Source: Onchocerca volvulus
Taxonomy: Eukaryota; Nematoda; Chromadorea; Rhabditida; Onchocercidae
DNA: 64,000 nt
Reading direction: 5' to 3'
Assembly (NCBI GenBank): GCA_000499405.2
Contig: HG738139.1
Coordinates: 5,480,616-5,544,615 of the forward strand
Translations under genes and position numbers: made by a program
Shown: one piece after another, positions 27,792-39,134 of the stretch
How positions within the stretch are numbered: the first letter of the stretch is position 1
Layout of the letters: each line of letters starts with the position of its first letter
Notes under the pieces: model-generated
Databases searched by the model: none
What the model saw: only the letters and a program-made list of their open reading frames with translations
Told to the model about the DNA's origin: nothing

Positions 27792-29176
27792 CAAGATATT
27801 GCTAAAACATATTAATTCATCATTATTTACTATAATTTACAGTAGCTATTTCTGATGGAGTTAAAGCAATGTTATTGTTTATCAAACTGCCAAGAATAAG
27901 CATATGAGCGCGATCCACACCAACGTAGCCAGCAATTCGAGATATACTGTAATTTCCGATTGTCTTATCACGTTCTGCAATCGGTTTCCTTTAAATTATA
28001 CACAATATGTGACTGAAAAATGATTGAAATATGGGCTTATGAAGATGGAATAAAGTGAAAACTGTATTTTCGGAAGTCATTATCTAGAGAAAGGATCAAA
28101 TTGAATAATTAAGTACAAGAAAATAATAGGCAAAATCGATAATTTGTATCAAGAATTAAATTTACTAGTTTTTAAAATGTATTTGTTACTGGTAAATCGA
28201 AAGCTATGGGAAAACCGAACAAATCGAATAAGAATAGTAGAAAATCTTATACCTTTCCAAACATGATCCATTAAAAGGACAATGAAATCGAATACCGATA
28301 TCTCCATTTTAGCGGCGCCTTCTCTGATTCCCATTTTATCAACATGAAATGCAATGACAGCTTTGGAAATCTCTTCCTGATTGAAATCAATAGAGATCTA
28401 GAATTAAGCAGAAGATGAGGACAAAAATTAACATTAGAAACCAAATGTCAAGATTACTAATAAATTAAAAAAAAATCTTTACAAAAAAATCTTGAATAAA
28501 TAACAAACACCATGACTATCGCAAATCGAGATAATCATAATAAAAACTAACTTTCTCCTGGATATGATCAAAAAAATCAGTGTCTAATGTTGTAAATCCA
28601 TAAATAGTTCTTCGTGTTTTATATTCGGGACCGTTGTAACGAAATGTTTTATATAAATTACACATTCTATCCTCACATCTGAAAATAATTGTACTGGTTA
28701 CTGGTATTTCTTTCGTCTCAATGCAGATGAGTTTAATGTCAATGCGATTTGAATCATGTAACATAAAAGTCTTAAGTACATGTGAACTTGAAATGCTGTG
28801 TATTGTAACGTTAATAATAAAATAGATAAAATTCTGATCTAGAATAGAGCTTTAAAGCATACGATCCGAGCAATTGCAAGTGCTTGTCAAATTCTCCTAA
28901 AATTTACATTTTCGTACCAAATTTAAATCTCGATATCTCTTGAACAGTGAAAAAAAAGACATATTCCCTTCAGCATTTTCGATACTCATGATAAAGAAAA
29001 CTTACAATGCTTTTCTTTCATTACTTAAAAGGCTCAGATCTCGACTATCAAACACGGCAATTTCATCCGAATCATCCGATGATGTCTCATCCACCAAAAA
29101 AGCATGTGCATCAATATCCATGTCAACACTTCTTTCCTGTAGCACACTAATTTCAAAAAATGAAAGCGCATCATTT
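27518..29176 (-). CDS. Unrecognised conserved-looking exons upstream of SETDB1
   Basis: Five exons with good splice signals are visible: about 29006-29176, 28552-28678, 28253-28397, about 27841-27990 and 27518-27634. The first three join in phase (2, 0). They encode an acidic start (DETSSDDSDEIAVFDSRDL), CEDRMCNLYKTFRYNGPEYK with TRRTIYGFTTLDTDFFDHI, and ISIDFNQEEISKAVIAFHVD with a hydrophobic helix FDFIVLLMDHVW. Two more helical exons follow (AGYVGVDRAHMLILGSLINN; PIEVIVMLTMLLAQMYNWPV). The last can end at a TAG (27518-27520), or splice at AAT|gtcagt in phase 0 into the SETDB1-side exon at 27245. So this is either a separate gene or the 5' part of SETDB1. The junction into the fourth exon is not in phase in my model, which implies a missed small exon. 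I do not recognise the domain. Confidence 0.55.
27748..27788. repeat. (AT)n microsatellite
   Basis: Uninterrupted alternating AT over 41 bases lies in an intron of the minus-strand gene block. Confidence 0.97.
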
Positions 29177-30351
29177 CTCCAACCTGAGTAAATGAATTTA
29201 AAACTAAAAGCAACTGCTCATCACAAAATGCTGTCTACCACATCTTCAACTTTTATTTATACAACTTTTGTTTATACGACATTTCGAAACAATAAGTGCC
29301 TATGAAACAAGTTGCATATGACGTAAACATTTATCACCATTATTGATAATGATATGACGTAAACATTCACACCGTTATTATTGATTATGATATGAAGTAA
29401 ATATTTATCATCGTTATATTGATAATAACAGACTAAGCGATTAGCAGGCGCAAACAGATTGACAATAATATTACTAAGTTCCTTTCCTATTTCCATTTCA
29501 ATTCGTCAAACAAGCCATCGCGAATACATCAGAGAGCACAACCTAATACTCGCTTCTGAATTTACTTTTTCGATGCCTTCAGAACAAAACGCAAACTGAC
29601 ACCAGAACTTAGGAATGTATTCTAGCAAAAATAATTTAAAGAGAGTCCTCGAACCATCCCCAGAAAGTGAGAAAATTTTCCAGTTTTACCTTGCACCTTC
29701 GCTAATTTTTCCCGAAATTTAATTAAGTTCAATTCTTTCTTTATTCTTTCTTATTCCGAAAGATTATCTTCTAGTCTGATCTAATTCGAAATATGATCTA
29801 ACGGAACAACTTTTTTTTCTCTTCGATAGCTAAATACTTTTTTTGCAAAATGAGAAACTGAGTTTTATTTCTCCATCATATATATCCATATTCATCTTTC
29901 ATATTTGATGAACTTTAGTGAAGATAAAAAATCATGATCAAAAACTTCCATTTTTTAAAATTCCAAAACGCATCGCACTTCTTTTTCAATAACTAATACC
30001 TGAAATCCAATTTCAAGTAAACCCTCCCGACTCTGCATATGTGTTATTTATAAATACAGACATTCGCTAAATTTTAGAAAAATAGCATATGAAGAGGTAA
30101 ATTTACACGAAAATTCGCATAAAATGCACTTATCACAATCAAAATGTTACAAAAATAATAACAAATGTATACTTTCAATCTATAACAAAAAAAATGATAT
30201 CAATACCCGTATTAATATATTTCTACTAACTGATACTGAATAAGTTTGAGAAAGAAAACAAAGAAATATGAAATTTAAGATAGCAACAGATATTTGAAAC
30301 GGGACGAAAAATGATAAAACCTAAAATCTTTCATTTTTTTTGTAAGTATTA
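29177..30351. other. Gap between the unrecognised exons and zcchc-8
   Basis: About 1.2 kb without a supported exon. It contains an imperfect 36-38-bp tandem repeat at 29316-29430 and otherwise AT-rich sequence. A promoter or operon spacer for the downstream minus-strand gene would lie here. Confidence 0.5.
29316..29430 (+). repeat. Imperfect tandem repeat, about 36-38 bp, three copies
   Basis: Units begin ATATGACGTAAAC, ATATGACGTAAAC and ATATGAAGTAAAT at about 29316, 29352 and 29390. Each is followed by a variant of a TTATCACC...TTATTGATAAT segment. Confidence 0.8.
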
Positions 30352-33300
30352 TCACTTATATTTTTTTTTCCGAATCTTTAACATAAGAGCCCTAAAGAAA
30401 CCGCGTTTTCCAGTACTTTCTTCTACAGCCTCAAACGGCACAACGCCATCTCGGAATTTTTCCAAACTTGGTTTCTTCTTATCCTAAAAAGTAAATTCAA
30501 TCGTCAATTCATAACACATACAAGAATGAATAGCGACAGTTTAAAATCTCAAAATAAAAATTACATGTTCTAGTCGACAAACTACAGGCGTTCCAAACGA
30601 AATCCTATCATCGCTGCTACTAACTGACGGTGAGGCAACTGCCGCACAAGATGTCGAAGCCACAATGTCAACAATTGGTGTATCATGTTTCTGCAAATTA
30701 AATTCATCCCAAATATTATAATTCCTTTATTTAACTATAAAACTCAATGTTTTTGAGAAACTTTAAGGTATAATGATATGGACGGTTTTCACAAATAATA
30801 ATGTTTGAAATTCTGGATTAAATTCTGGAAATAAAAATTTACCATAGTTTTTATTACTGCAGTCTCTTTTGATGATTGTGTAGACATTGTTTCACTTTCG
30901 TTTGATTCATCACTAACCAAAATAACACTGTCATTCGAATCTTAAAAGTTCAGACAATTTGTTCAAAATGAAGATATTCCAATATATCACATTTAAATAA
31001 GAAAAAAAATTATAAGTCATGCCATTTCTTGGTCGTTTATGATCGTTTTTGTGCTCATTCTTATACTTTCCACGTTTTCTATTTTCTTGACCGTAATTAT
31101 GAAGCAATCGCTGCTGCAACAAAAATAATTTGAAGTTAAAAATAGAAATTGATAATATATAATAATATTTTAGTTCATGCGTTCCATTTTTGTTCAAAAA
31201 CAAATTAGGCAAAGCGTAATGTTTACCGCATGCTTTTCCTTGACATATTCTTGAAGATATCGGATGTATTCATCAAATCTAGGTACTCGAAAACGTTCAC
31301 GCTATAAGAAAACCTTAATTTCAGTAGGTTTGCTTTATAATTAATAAATTTACGAATCATCCTGCTTAGTCTAACTATAAAAATAAAAAAATCTCTAAAA
31401 AGTAAAAATGCTGTTATATAGAAAATAAATCTCCACTAAAATAAAGCAAATCAATCAAATCGTACATCTCTAAGATATCGATTATAGTAGTTAAAACCGG
31501 GATAGGCAATCACGTTATCGGCAGAAACCATAAATCGTTTACGTTTCTTATCTTTTTCTGAAAAATGAATGAAAAAAAAAAAACTATAAAAAATTGACTA
31601 GAAATCAGAATACTCAAAAACCGTTTTATTTTTTTATCATTATCAGATACAGGTAAAATAAGCACCTCGCAAAATGCGTGGAGTTCCCAAAGTTTTATCA
31701 TCGGTGTGAAATTCCAATAATGACTCTTTACTAGAGTTTTGATCAAGGGCCTAGAAATAATCTCATTTGTTTTTCAAACAATATGCTAACATGCATTTTA
31801 TCTACTTCAATATTGGATAATATAACTACATGTTAATACATACTTAAACTTTCCAATTGTTTCATTACTAAAAACAGCGAAAAATATGCAAATTTAACCT
31901 CTGCCAAATATCCTGGCGGATAGCCATCAATGAAACCTTTTCGACGCATTCGATAAATCCATTCCGGAATGTCATTCGGACCTATACCCAAAGCTTCACG
32001 TAAAGCATCACTGATTTCCCCAGGCCTAAACATCATCATTTCAATTGGCAGAAAAATTTTGCTGGAAAATACGCTCTTTAAATGGAAAAATTCTTAAAAT
32101 TTACTTTGTATTACACGTGCCTGCTGATGCAGTATCATCCACTGTAGTATAACGTTCCTGCGCTGAACGCTTATTATTAAAATGAGCAGCACGGTTGGCA
32201 GAGATCCTTCGTTGATTTAAGGGAATATCACATTGTTGCAAGGTATGCTCACCACCACAATTGAAGCAACTTATTTTGAATGTACTACAATTTTGAAAAT
32301 AACTTCCGCAGCATAAAATCACCAAGAGAAAATCCATTCTGAGAGATATTACAGACATAAAATAAGTGAGAAAAATTAGTGAATAGACTTGTTACCAACC
32401 TCACAATCTAATTTTAATAAAAACTATTTATAATCAAATAAGTTTGAATTATCCACTTTCCTACCACAAGAACAAGTAATCGATGGGAAGTACAGTAGTG
32501 CTATATATGCTAAAAAATAACCTTTCTTTTTTTTCTTCTGATGGCGACGGAACTACTACATCATTCGTCAGAATTTTGCTCACATCAAAAATATTATCCT
32601 TTCCTTTTATCTTGGATGCCTTTTGCAAAATTTTACGTTCTTCTTTTTCCAAATCATGTTTTGGTGTTTTGATAAGGCTCTTTCTATTTACTTCTTCTAC
32701 TTCAACAATTTCCGTCCCTTCAGTATCCAGAACGAATAATTCACCATCACCGCTAGATTCACCTTCATCAGATATCTGTAGCCATAGATTTCAAAACTTA
32801 AATCATCAAGATACTAAAAATAAAATGCAAATTCGTCGCAGGAATAGTTCAGATTTTAAAACTCAAAACAATAATGTTTAGTGAAATTTAGTTAACATTA
32901 GGATAGATTTCTTACTATTTCGATATCCTCATCTTGGTATTCTGTTATCAAATTCATCTGCTCAATCACGGATTCATTCCGAAATTTTGTGTTTTCGTAC
33001 CTGCAGTACATTAGCGTTTTACTTAAACAAGACCAGCGGCGATTTCAATTTCAATATATTCAGATGATGACTTTGTATTGCAAAACAAGACACTAATCAT
33101 GTATGGAATAATGTATTACTTAAATACCATGTGACTTTTCAGACTTGAATGGATACTTGAAAAGACTTAAATAGTGAGTTTAACGGGTCCCAACGAGGAT
33201 TCTTTTGCATCATACTCACTGTTGTGGATACAACTTTTTAAGACATGAAATATCAGAGCATAAAGAATCGCCAAATGTACTTGAGTATTTAAATTCAATA

Positions 33301-33574
33301 TTATTCGACATATAATGTAAGTTAAAGAATTTTATGATATGACTGATATTATCAAAGATATGAGGAAAAAAGAATTAAATACAGAATGAAAGGCCAGAAA
33401 TCATGAATTGATAGAACAACCTATATAATAAATAGAGAAACAAAAATTTCTCACAGATTACCTATGTGTTCTCCTCTTGGGCGTCCTTTGGACGTTTACA
33501 TGAGCAACCTCTGATTCCGGTGATGGCGTACGTGAACATTCACCTGGTTCACGCTCATCACGAATATCCATCAT
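30352..33574 (-). CDS. ZCCHC8 homologue, NEXT complex scaffold (zinc knuckle, PSP domain, MTR4-activating tail)
   Basis: ZCCHC8 scaffolds the nuclear exosome targeting (NEXT) complex, linking the helicase MTR4 and RBM7 to decay of short-lived nuclear RNA. Exons 33462-33574, 32916-33000 and 32775 to about 32464 join in phase. They encode an acidic N-terminal region that includes SISDEGESSGDGEL-like sequence and DIFDVSKIL-like helices. The next exon has a zinc knuckle CFNCGGEHTLQQC. It splices in phase 2 to the PSP domain (KPGEISDALREALGIG, DIPEWIYRMRRKG, YPPGYLAE). Downstream are VIAYPGFNYYNRYL, a basic stretch and a Ser/Asp-rich region. The last exon has SLEKFRDGVVPFEAVEESTG, matching the C-terminal segment through which human ZCCHC8 contacts and stimulates MTR4. 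The stop is at 30352-30354. The start ATG at 33574 is the first in that exon. An upstream exon at 34618-34734 might replace it. Confidence 0.88.
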
Positions 33575-34617
33575 TGAGACCTCTAAAAGAAAATACAGAG
33601 ACTTAAAAAAAATTTCCAAAATCACAATCCCAAACATTTGCACAATCGACCGCAAATCCCCACCACAACCTCTGATCCGCGCATGCCAATTTCTTCAGAA
33701 AACCCAAAAAATCGTCATTACAAAAAATTGAACTAAACATACTCAGACTACTATCTGAAAGCATTCTGTTCAAGACCAGCAACATGATTCGTGAAGTGAT
33801 GTGATTTCCGGAATTTTATTTCTTCAAGTTAAAATTTGTAGTACTGTGGCATAAAGGATGATATGTGATTAGGCAAATGAAGTTTAAAAAGCAAGTCATC
33901 AATCTATTTTCTGTTATTTTTGCGTTACTCATAATTTCTAACTTAAAAGAATTTTTTGTTTTGCAAGTAATTTTTGGAAATTTGCACCGCTAACTTGAAG
34001 TCTAACTATGTGCAGTTAGTGAAGTTTAATTTGTGATAGAAATGACCAATACTTCTATGCTATATTAATTTAATTTTCAAAATTAAAAAGATTATTCAGG
34101 ATCTTGAAACTTTATCTCATGCATTTATACAAATTCTAGTCAAAAAGTGTGCTTTACATTGCACAATTGTTTAACAGCCTTAAAATTATTTCAGAACTCT
34201 ACTTTGTTTATTTTTTCTGAAATAACCCGAATGAATGAAGGAACTTAATGAATAATAAAGGATTTGACATTTCCCATGTTCAGTTCTCTACGCATCCAAC
34301 AATCTACATAGCAAATTATACAATTCAATCAGATTTTTTTTCCCAACAATGGTGTCGTCAAATGAACGATAGATAAATTCCCGGAATCATTAAGAAATAT
34401 CAACGATAAGCAGACTGACAAATGATGGTTTGAGGAGGAAAAGTTCTGTGATGATGATTTATAGATCTCTAATCCAACAGTTAAAGATTGATTCTTGTTG
34501 CTAATGCAACTCGGCAAGAATAGCAATAGGCTTTATTGAGTGATATGATATTATACACAATATCGTACTATATCATAGTAAACAGTAAATGAATAATACA
34601 CGATAATGAAAGGGTAC

Positions 34618-34734
34618 TAACAGTGGTCTCCTGTTGAATAGTCGCTCATATCGATTTGGACTGTCGACCAAACCTTTTAAATCCTTTCGGGTTCCTCCTC
34701 TTCTCACATGCGTATCATTTTGGCGGGAAAACAT
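34618..34734 (-). CDS. Candidate 5' coding exon of the ZCCHC8 homologue or a separate small gene
   Basis: An ATG at 34734 opens 39 codons (MFSRQNDTHVRRGG... ending ERLFNRRPLL) rich in Arg and Asn. The codon use looks coding, and a donor (gtaccc, or the alternative gttagt four bases earlier) follows. A phase-0 splice to GTC TCA ATG ATG just upstream of the 33574 start would fuse it to ZCCHC8, but that needs a second-choice acceptor. No domain is recognisable. Confidence 0.4.
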
Positions 34735-36492
34735 GTTTATCCATGCTGGTCCATTTGAAACTGTCTTCGCGTTTCTTGATCTTTAGCACTGCTTGTTTAT
34801 AATAAGTCATCTTTCAGATTCTTCCGACAACCATTATTTTCAAAACATTAAACATCAATCCTCTGATCGATCATATGGATACAATGCTTTTGTTTAATAT
34901 CACTTTAAAAGACGCGGCATAGCGAAGATTTAGAAAAAAAAGTAAAGTGGCGGATATCATTCAGCTATCTGCTGAAACTTTTATAAAACACTGAAGATGC
35001 TATTGATAGACTTTTTAGATCATTTTCATTTTCGATAGACTTTTTTTGGAGCAGTAGTTTATTATTTGGCATCATCGATGTGATAGAGAAGAACTTTACT
35101 TTCTTAGAATTTATTACTGTTTTGACAATAATTTAATAATTGCATCGGTTTATCAGAAAGAAAAAGGAAAGAAAAAGGAAGGAAAAGTAGAAATAAGACG
35201 AAAAGAAAGAAGAATAAATTATTAATCGAAAGTTTCAAAGTATTTGGAATATTTCTGTATATTTTAATTTGTTAACAAGTCAGTTTAGTTCTGAACTTTG
35301 AGAATTCTTTATCTTCATAAGCAAAATTCAACTCGTTAAGGATGAAATGAGTTTAAACAAATAAATTTCAAAATGTTTTGTTATATTCAGTTTGATATCG
35401 GTTGTTGTATTCAATTTTCTTATTAATTGAATACGAATTGTTGAGCAGATATCTTAAGCAGGAATAAACAAATCAAAGGGATCGATATCCATAACTTTAA
35501 AAATATCTTTTGTTCGATTTTTCGACCTCGGTCCTGAGAATTACGATGTCCGGCACTGCTGCTCTTGTGAGAAAATTCTTAATCTCAGACGAATAAATGA
35601 ACTTTTAGATGTTCATTTAACGCATTTTGGAATATTAAAGAGAATAACAATTGTAATACCTTATATAATCTCCATTTCGTGCATTTTGAACTTTTCGGGA
35701 ACGAATTAATTAGCTATTAATGAGTGGAAGCTGTACTTAATATTCACTGATGCCGCGAAATGATGATTTTTGAGAGAACCATTTAAAAAATATTAATTTC
35801 AAGTGAATGATCATTCATTTGGAAATTTTTTCATAGAGTAATAAGTTCTTCGAATATTTCCATTTATTTATTCCAGCAATTAAGAGACTAATAAAATTTC
35901 AAATATGGTTAAGTGAAAGGATTCGAATGCAATCAGTGGACATTTATCACCGTTCATAGAATCATACATTAGCAGTTCCAGAGTTGGACTAAATCAATCA
36001 CCATATATTCATTGCTATAGTGACATACATAACTGTGGCATATTACGTTCATACAGTAAACTAATCAAACAAATATGTTATTTTCGATAAATTTTGGCAT
36101 TATAAAAATCATTTCAACTGATCAAAAATATTTCTCAGCATCATAAACTGAGAAACATAAAACATATGATCAATAAATTTGACTTCCTTAATCCTACAAT
36201 GAATTAATTAGGCATACGGTATGAGATCTGAATAGCATTCACATCAGTGAAACTAATTTGGTATCAGGTGCAGTAAAAATTTCCTGAGAATTCGATATTT
36301 GTTCATGCCTTTTACATTTTAAAATGTGCAATGTATTATATGATGCGAAATCATAACTAACTGAAATTCAATCCTTTTAATAAATTTCAAAGAATTATCT
36401 TCAGATTTTGATTTTCAAGTTATTTCACTGCTTAACACTATCATGTTATTAAATAATTCAACATGGCTTATGTCGGTATCAGAACTTCGTCG
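34735..36492. other. Intergenic region between zcchc-8 and the ZP-domain gene
   Basis: About 1.75 kb, AT-rich, with no exon I can support on either strand. It holds the putative promoter of zcchc-8 and the 3' end of the ZP gene. A purine-rich run (35155-35215) is the only compositional feature. Confidence 0.6.
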
Positions 36493-39134
36493 TCAACGAG
36501 TTTCATTTCGCGTTGTTCCGCATTTTTTCTAAAAATGGAAATTGGGAAAAACGATGCTGATATGGACAATAATTAAAAATGAATATTTCGCTTCAATTAA
36601 AGAAGGAATATGAAATTAGCTTGACTTAGCAATTAATTTCACATTAAATAATCGGAAATTTCATCCGAATTCAGTTCATTGGAGCCTTAAATTTTTATCT
36701 CCCACATTCCTGTAATTCTTGCTTGCATTTCTTATTTATTCAGCTATTTTGTATATAATTCTTTTCTTTTTTATTCCTCCCAATTAAAAATATTTTTCAA
36801 ATACTTTTTATGTTTCAATCTACTAATCTATCTATCCCTGCATTTTTTGAAATAAGAATAGTACCGGAAAACTTTCATTTTGGGAGATGTCAACAGCACA
36901 GGTAAAATAAACATCATCGGGTCCAGGAAATTTGAAGGCGCTGAATCGGAAATAATAATAAGTTTGTCCTGCTTTTTTCATTCGGATCATTTGTCCGGTT
37001 AATTTAGGTTGCACCGCGCACCTGAACTTGAATTTATATTAAAAGATCAGTTTCTCTTTAGTAAAATATTATTATCTTAAGTAAAATATTATTATCTCTC
37101 TCTGTTTGTATTCCAAAAAAATTTTCGAATGAATTGATTTTATATAAAATCATATCTAATTTGAAGATTTGAAAAAAGTACCCAAATCGATCAATAAGCA
37201 TAATTTTTGCCAAGCCTTGCTTATCACTGGCATAACAAGAATGAACAAATAAGTTGTAAGTATCACCTTCTGAAAATTCACCTTTTTGCATTCAAATATC
37301 ACTATGTCATGATTACCATTTATAATAAATGATGCTTAAAACGATTTGAAAAAAAAAAAAAACAGTTCGATTAGAAAAAAAAGTTGCAAATGAATAGCAA
37401 TATCAATTAATTTTCTTCCAATCTAATAAGCATAATGGAAGAAAGTATTCAAAAAATTTATTAAATGATTTTGAATTTATGATTTAAGGCTTTACTTGAA
37501 TTACGTGATCTGCCTCGTATTACCAGTGAAATATTTTCACCAATCTGAATAGGACGATTTATTGTGTTCCCGAAAGGTACTTCATCATTATCTTGTATTT
37601 CCAGATATATTGCCATATCAGTTGTTGATTTTTGGTTTGGTAATTGGGTAGCAAATATTCGAACTGATTCCAATGGTTTTCTCCTGATATTGATGAGTTT
37701 TATATTACTTCTTTCTAATTAGTCGGTTTTCCATCCTTCAAAACTTTCATCCTGTGGCGCTATCAGCAGTGATTAAAAATTTATCAATTGACAATGATTC
37801 TTCAGCTTGTCGATAATTCAAGTGCCAGTTTTTCAATAAAAAAAATCTAATAAAAAATATCATATAAAAAATTAATAGATACGAACCATCTCGAAGTCGA
37901 ATTTTCTCGGGCTGCTGATAGTGTCACTTTCGTATCCACTGCTGTTGTTGTCGAAATGTTTGTATTCATTTCCGAAGTTATTTTGTTTGAAAATAATGGT
38001 GTAGACACAACATTGTGCCAAAATTTTATTTTTTCCAGAATTTTCATTAAAGTATTCAGATTTTCGTTGGATTTAGTACTAACATCAGTGGCACTAGTGG
38101 TAGCAGTAGTGATTAAAAGTCTATTAACTGACAACGTCTTGCCAGTTGTCGATAATTCAAGTGGCCAGTTTTCAAATTTTCCCTCGGAACTGACAGACGC
38201 AGAAATTGGAGTACTGGATATTGAAGTCGAATTAATAGGCCAATTGCCCCAGTTATTTTCTGGTTTAAATTCCGGTTCTGCTTCTTGTGAGGAAAGACCG
38301 TATTTCAGAATCTTGTTCTACAAAGATTGTATCTGCTAAAGAAAACACTATTCTTCAAGTACAAAAAGCAGAAGTTGTCTAAATGTTCGAAATTTCTATA
38401 AATTTCAATGCAGTACTGGTTATATTATTTGAAATATTTATTAAGATCGAAATCAAGATTGAAATGATTAAAAAGTGACAACACCATAGAGAAAAAAAAA
38501 ATTGCACTTTGGTTAAATCTATTCAAAAAACCTAGCTTTGAGATCAGAATAATTTTCATTTCTTCATTAAAATAGACTCGAATAAGTAAAGCAAACATAC
38601 CGATATTGAAGTTTCGCCATTTTGAGCTTGGATTAGTTCTGGTGGAGGTGCCAATTGACAAGTGAAGAGAAAGTGACGATCGAGAGATACTTGAATTTCC
38701 TTCTCCATTTGTACGCAGATAAAATTTTCGATCAAATCAACTATCTAAAATTACAAAAATTCAAAATACTCTTATAACAATGACGTTGTGGTTTCTGTAT
38801 AAAAATCGAATTAAGTTTTAAAGATCCTTGAGCGATTTCTAACTTGAATATTTTTAATTGAAAAATCTGGTGATCCCAGAATTTTATTCAAGAAATTTTC
38901 AAAGAAATTGATAAAGAATTGAAATGATAACATTTCTTGTATTTCTCGATATCCTTGTGCCACATTTGTTGAGAGGTATGACAAATTCGATTGCAAGAAT
39001 CGGTGTATCATTTGTATTATGATAAATGCAATCCGGATTTGTGGAATAATTGGCAGAGTAAATTTTACCATCGAAGAATCGGTTGAACTCGATATTTGCA
39101 GCAATTCCATCTTCTGCGCAAATAGCATTAGCAG
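36493..39134 (-). CDS. Zona-pellucida (ZP) domain protein, cuticlin-like, 5' exon unresolved
   Basis: Seven exons chain perfectly in phase: 38932-39134, 38601-38744, 37887-38317, 37496-37683, 37182-37269, 36865-37021 and 36493-36528 (TGA). The ZP-N half starts with [18 protein letters not shown] and has a CGTR motif. The helper exon reads [12 protein letters not shown] Ser/Thr-rich linker of about 140 residues (exon 37887-38317) follows. The ZP-C half has [14 protein letters not shown], then [11 protein letters not shown] and [19 protein letters not shown], and ends [13 protein letters not shown] proteins polymerise extracellularly; nematode cuticlins line the cuticle, especially alae and dauer cuticle. 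No transmembrane anchor or RxxR cleavage site is seen at the C-terminus, which is unusual for the family. The signal-peptide exon is not certain: the frame at 39746-39943 is a candidate, but its donor phase does not fit exon 38932-39134. Confidence 0.85.
37765..37836 (+). repeat. Degenerate copy of part of the ZP linker exon inside the next intron
   Basis: This 72-bp stretch matches 38102-38176 in the linker exon: both run AGCAGT.GTGATTAAAA, then TATCAATTGACAA or a variant, and later GTCGATAATTCAAGTG.CCAGTTTT. The intron copy has lost the reading frame. Confidence 0.8.

Noticed and set aside
32483..32881. 132-codon plus-strand frame
   Set aside because: It is antisense to a well-supported ZCCHC8 exon and has no domain.
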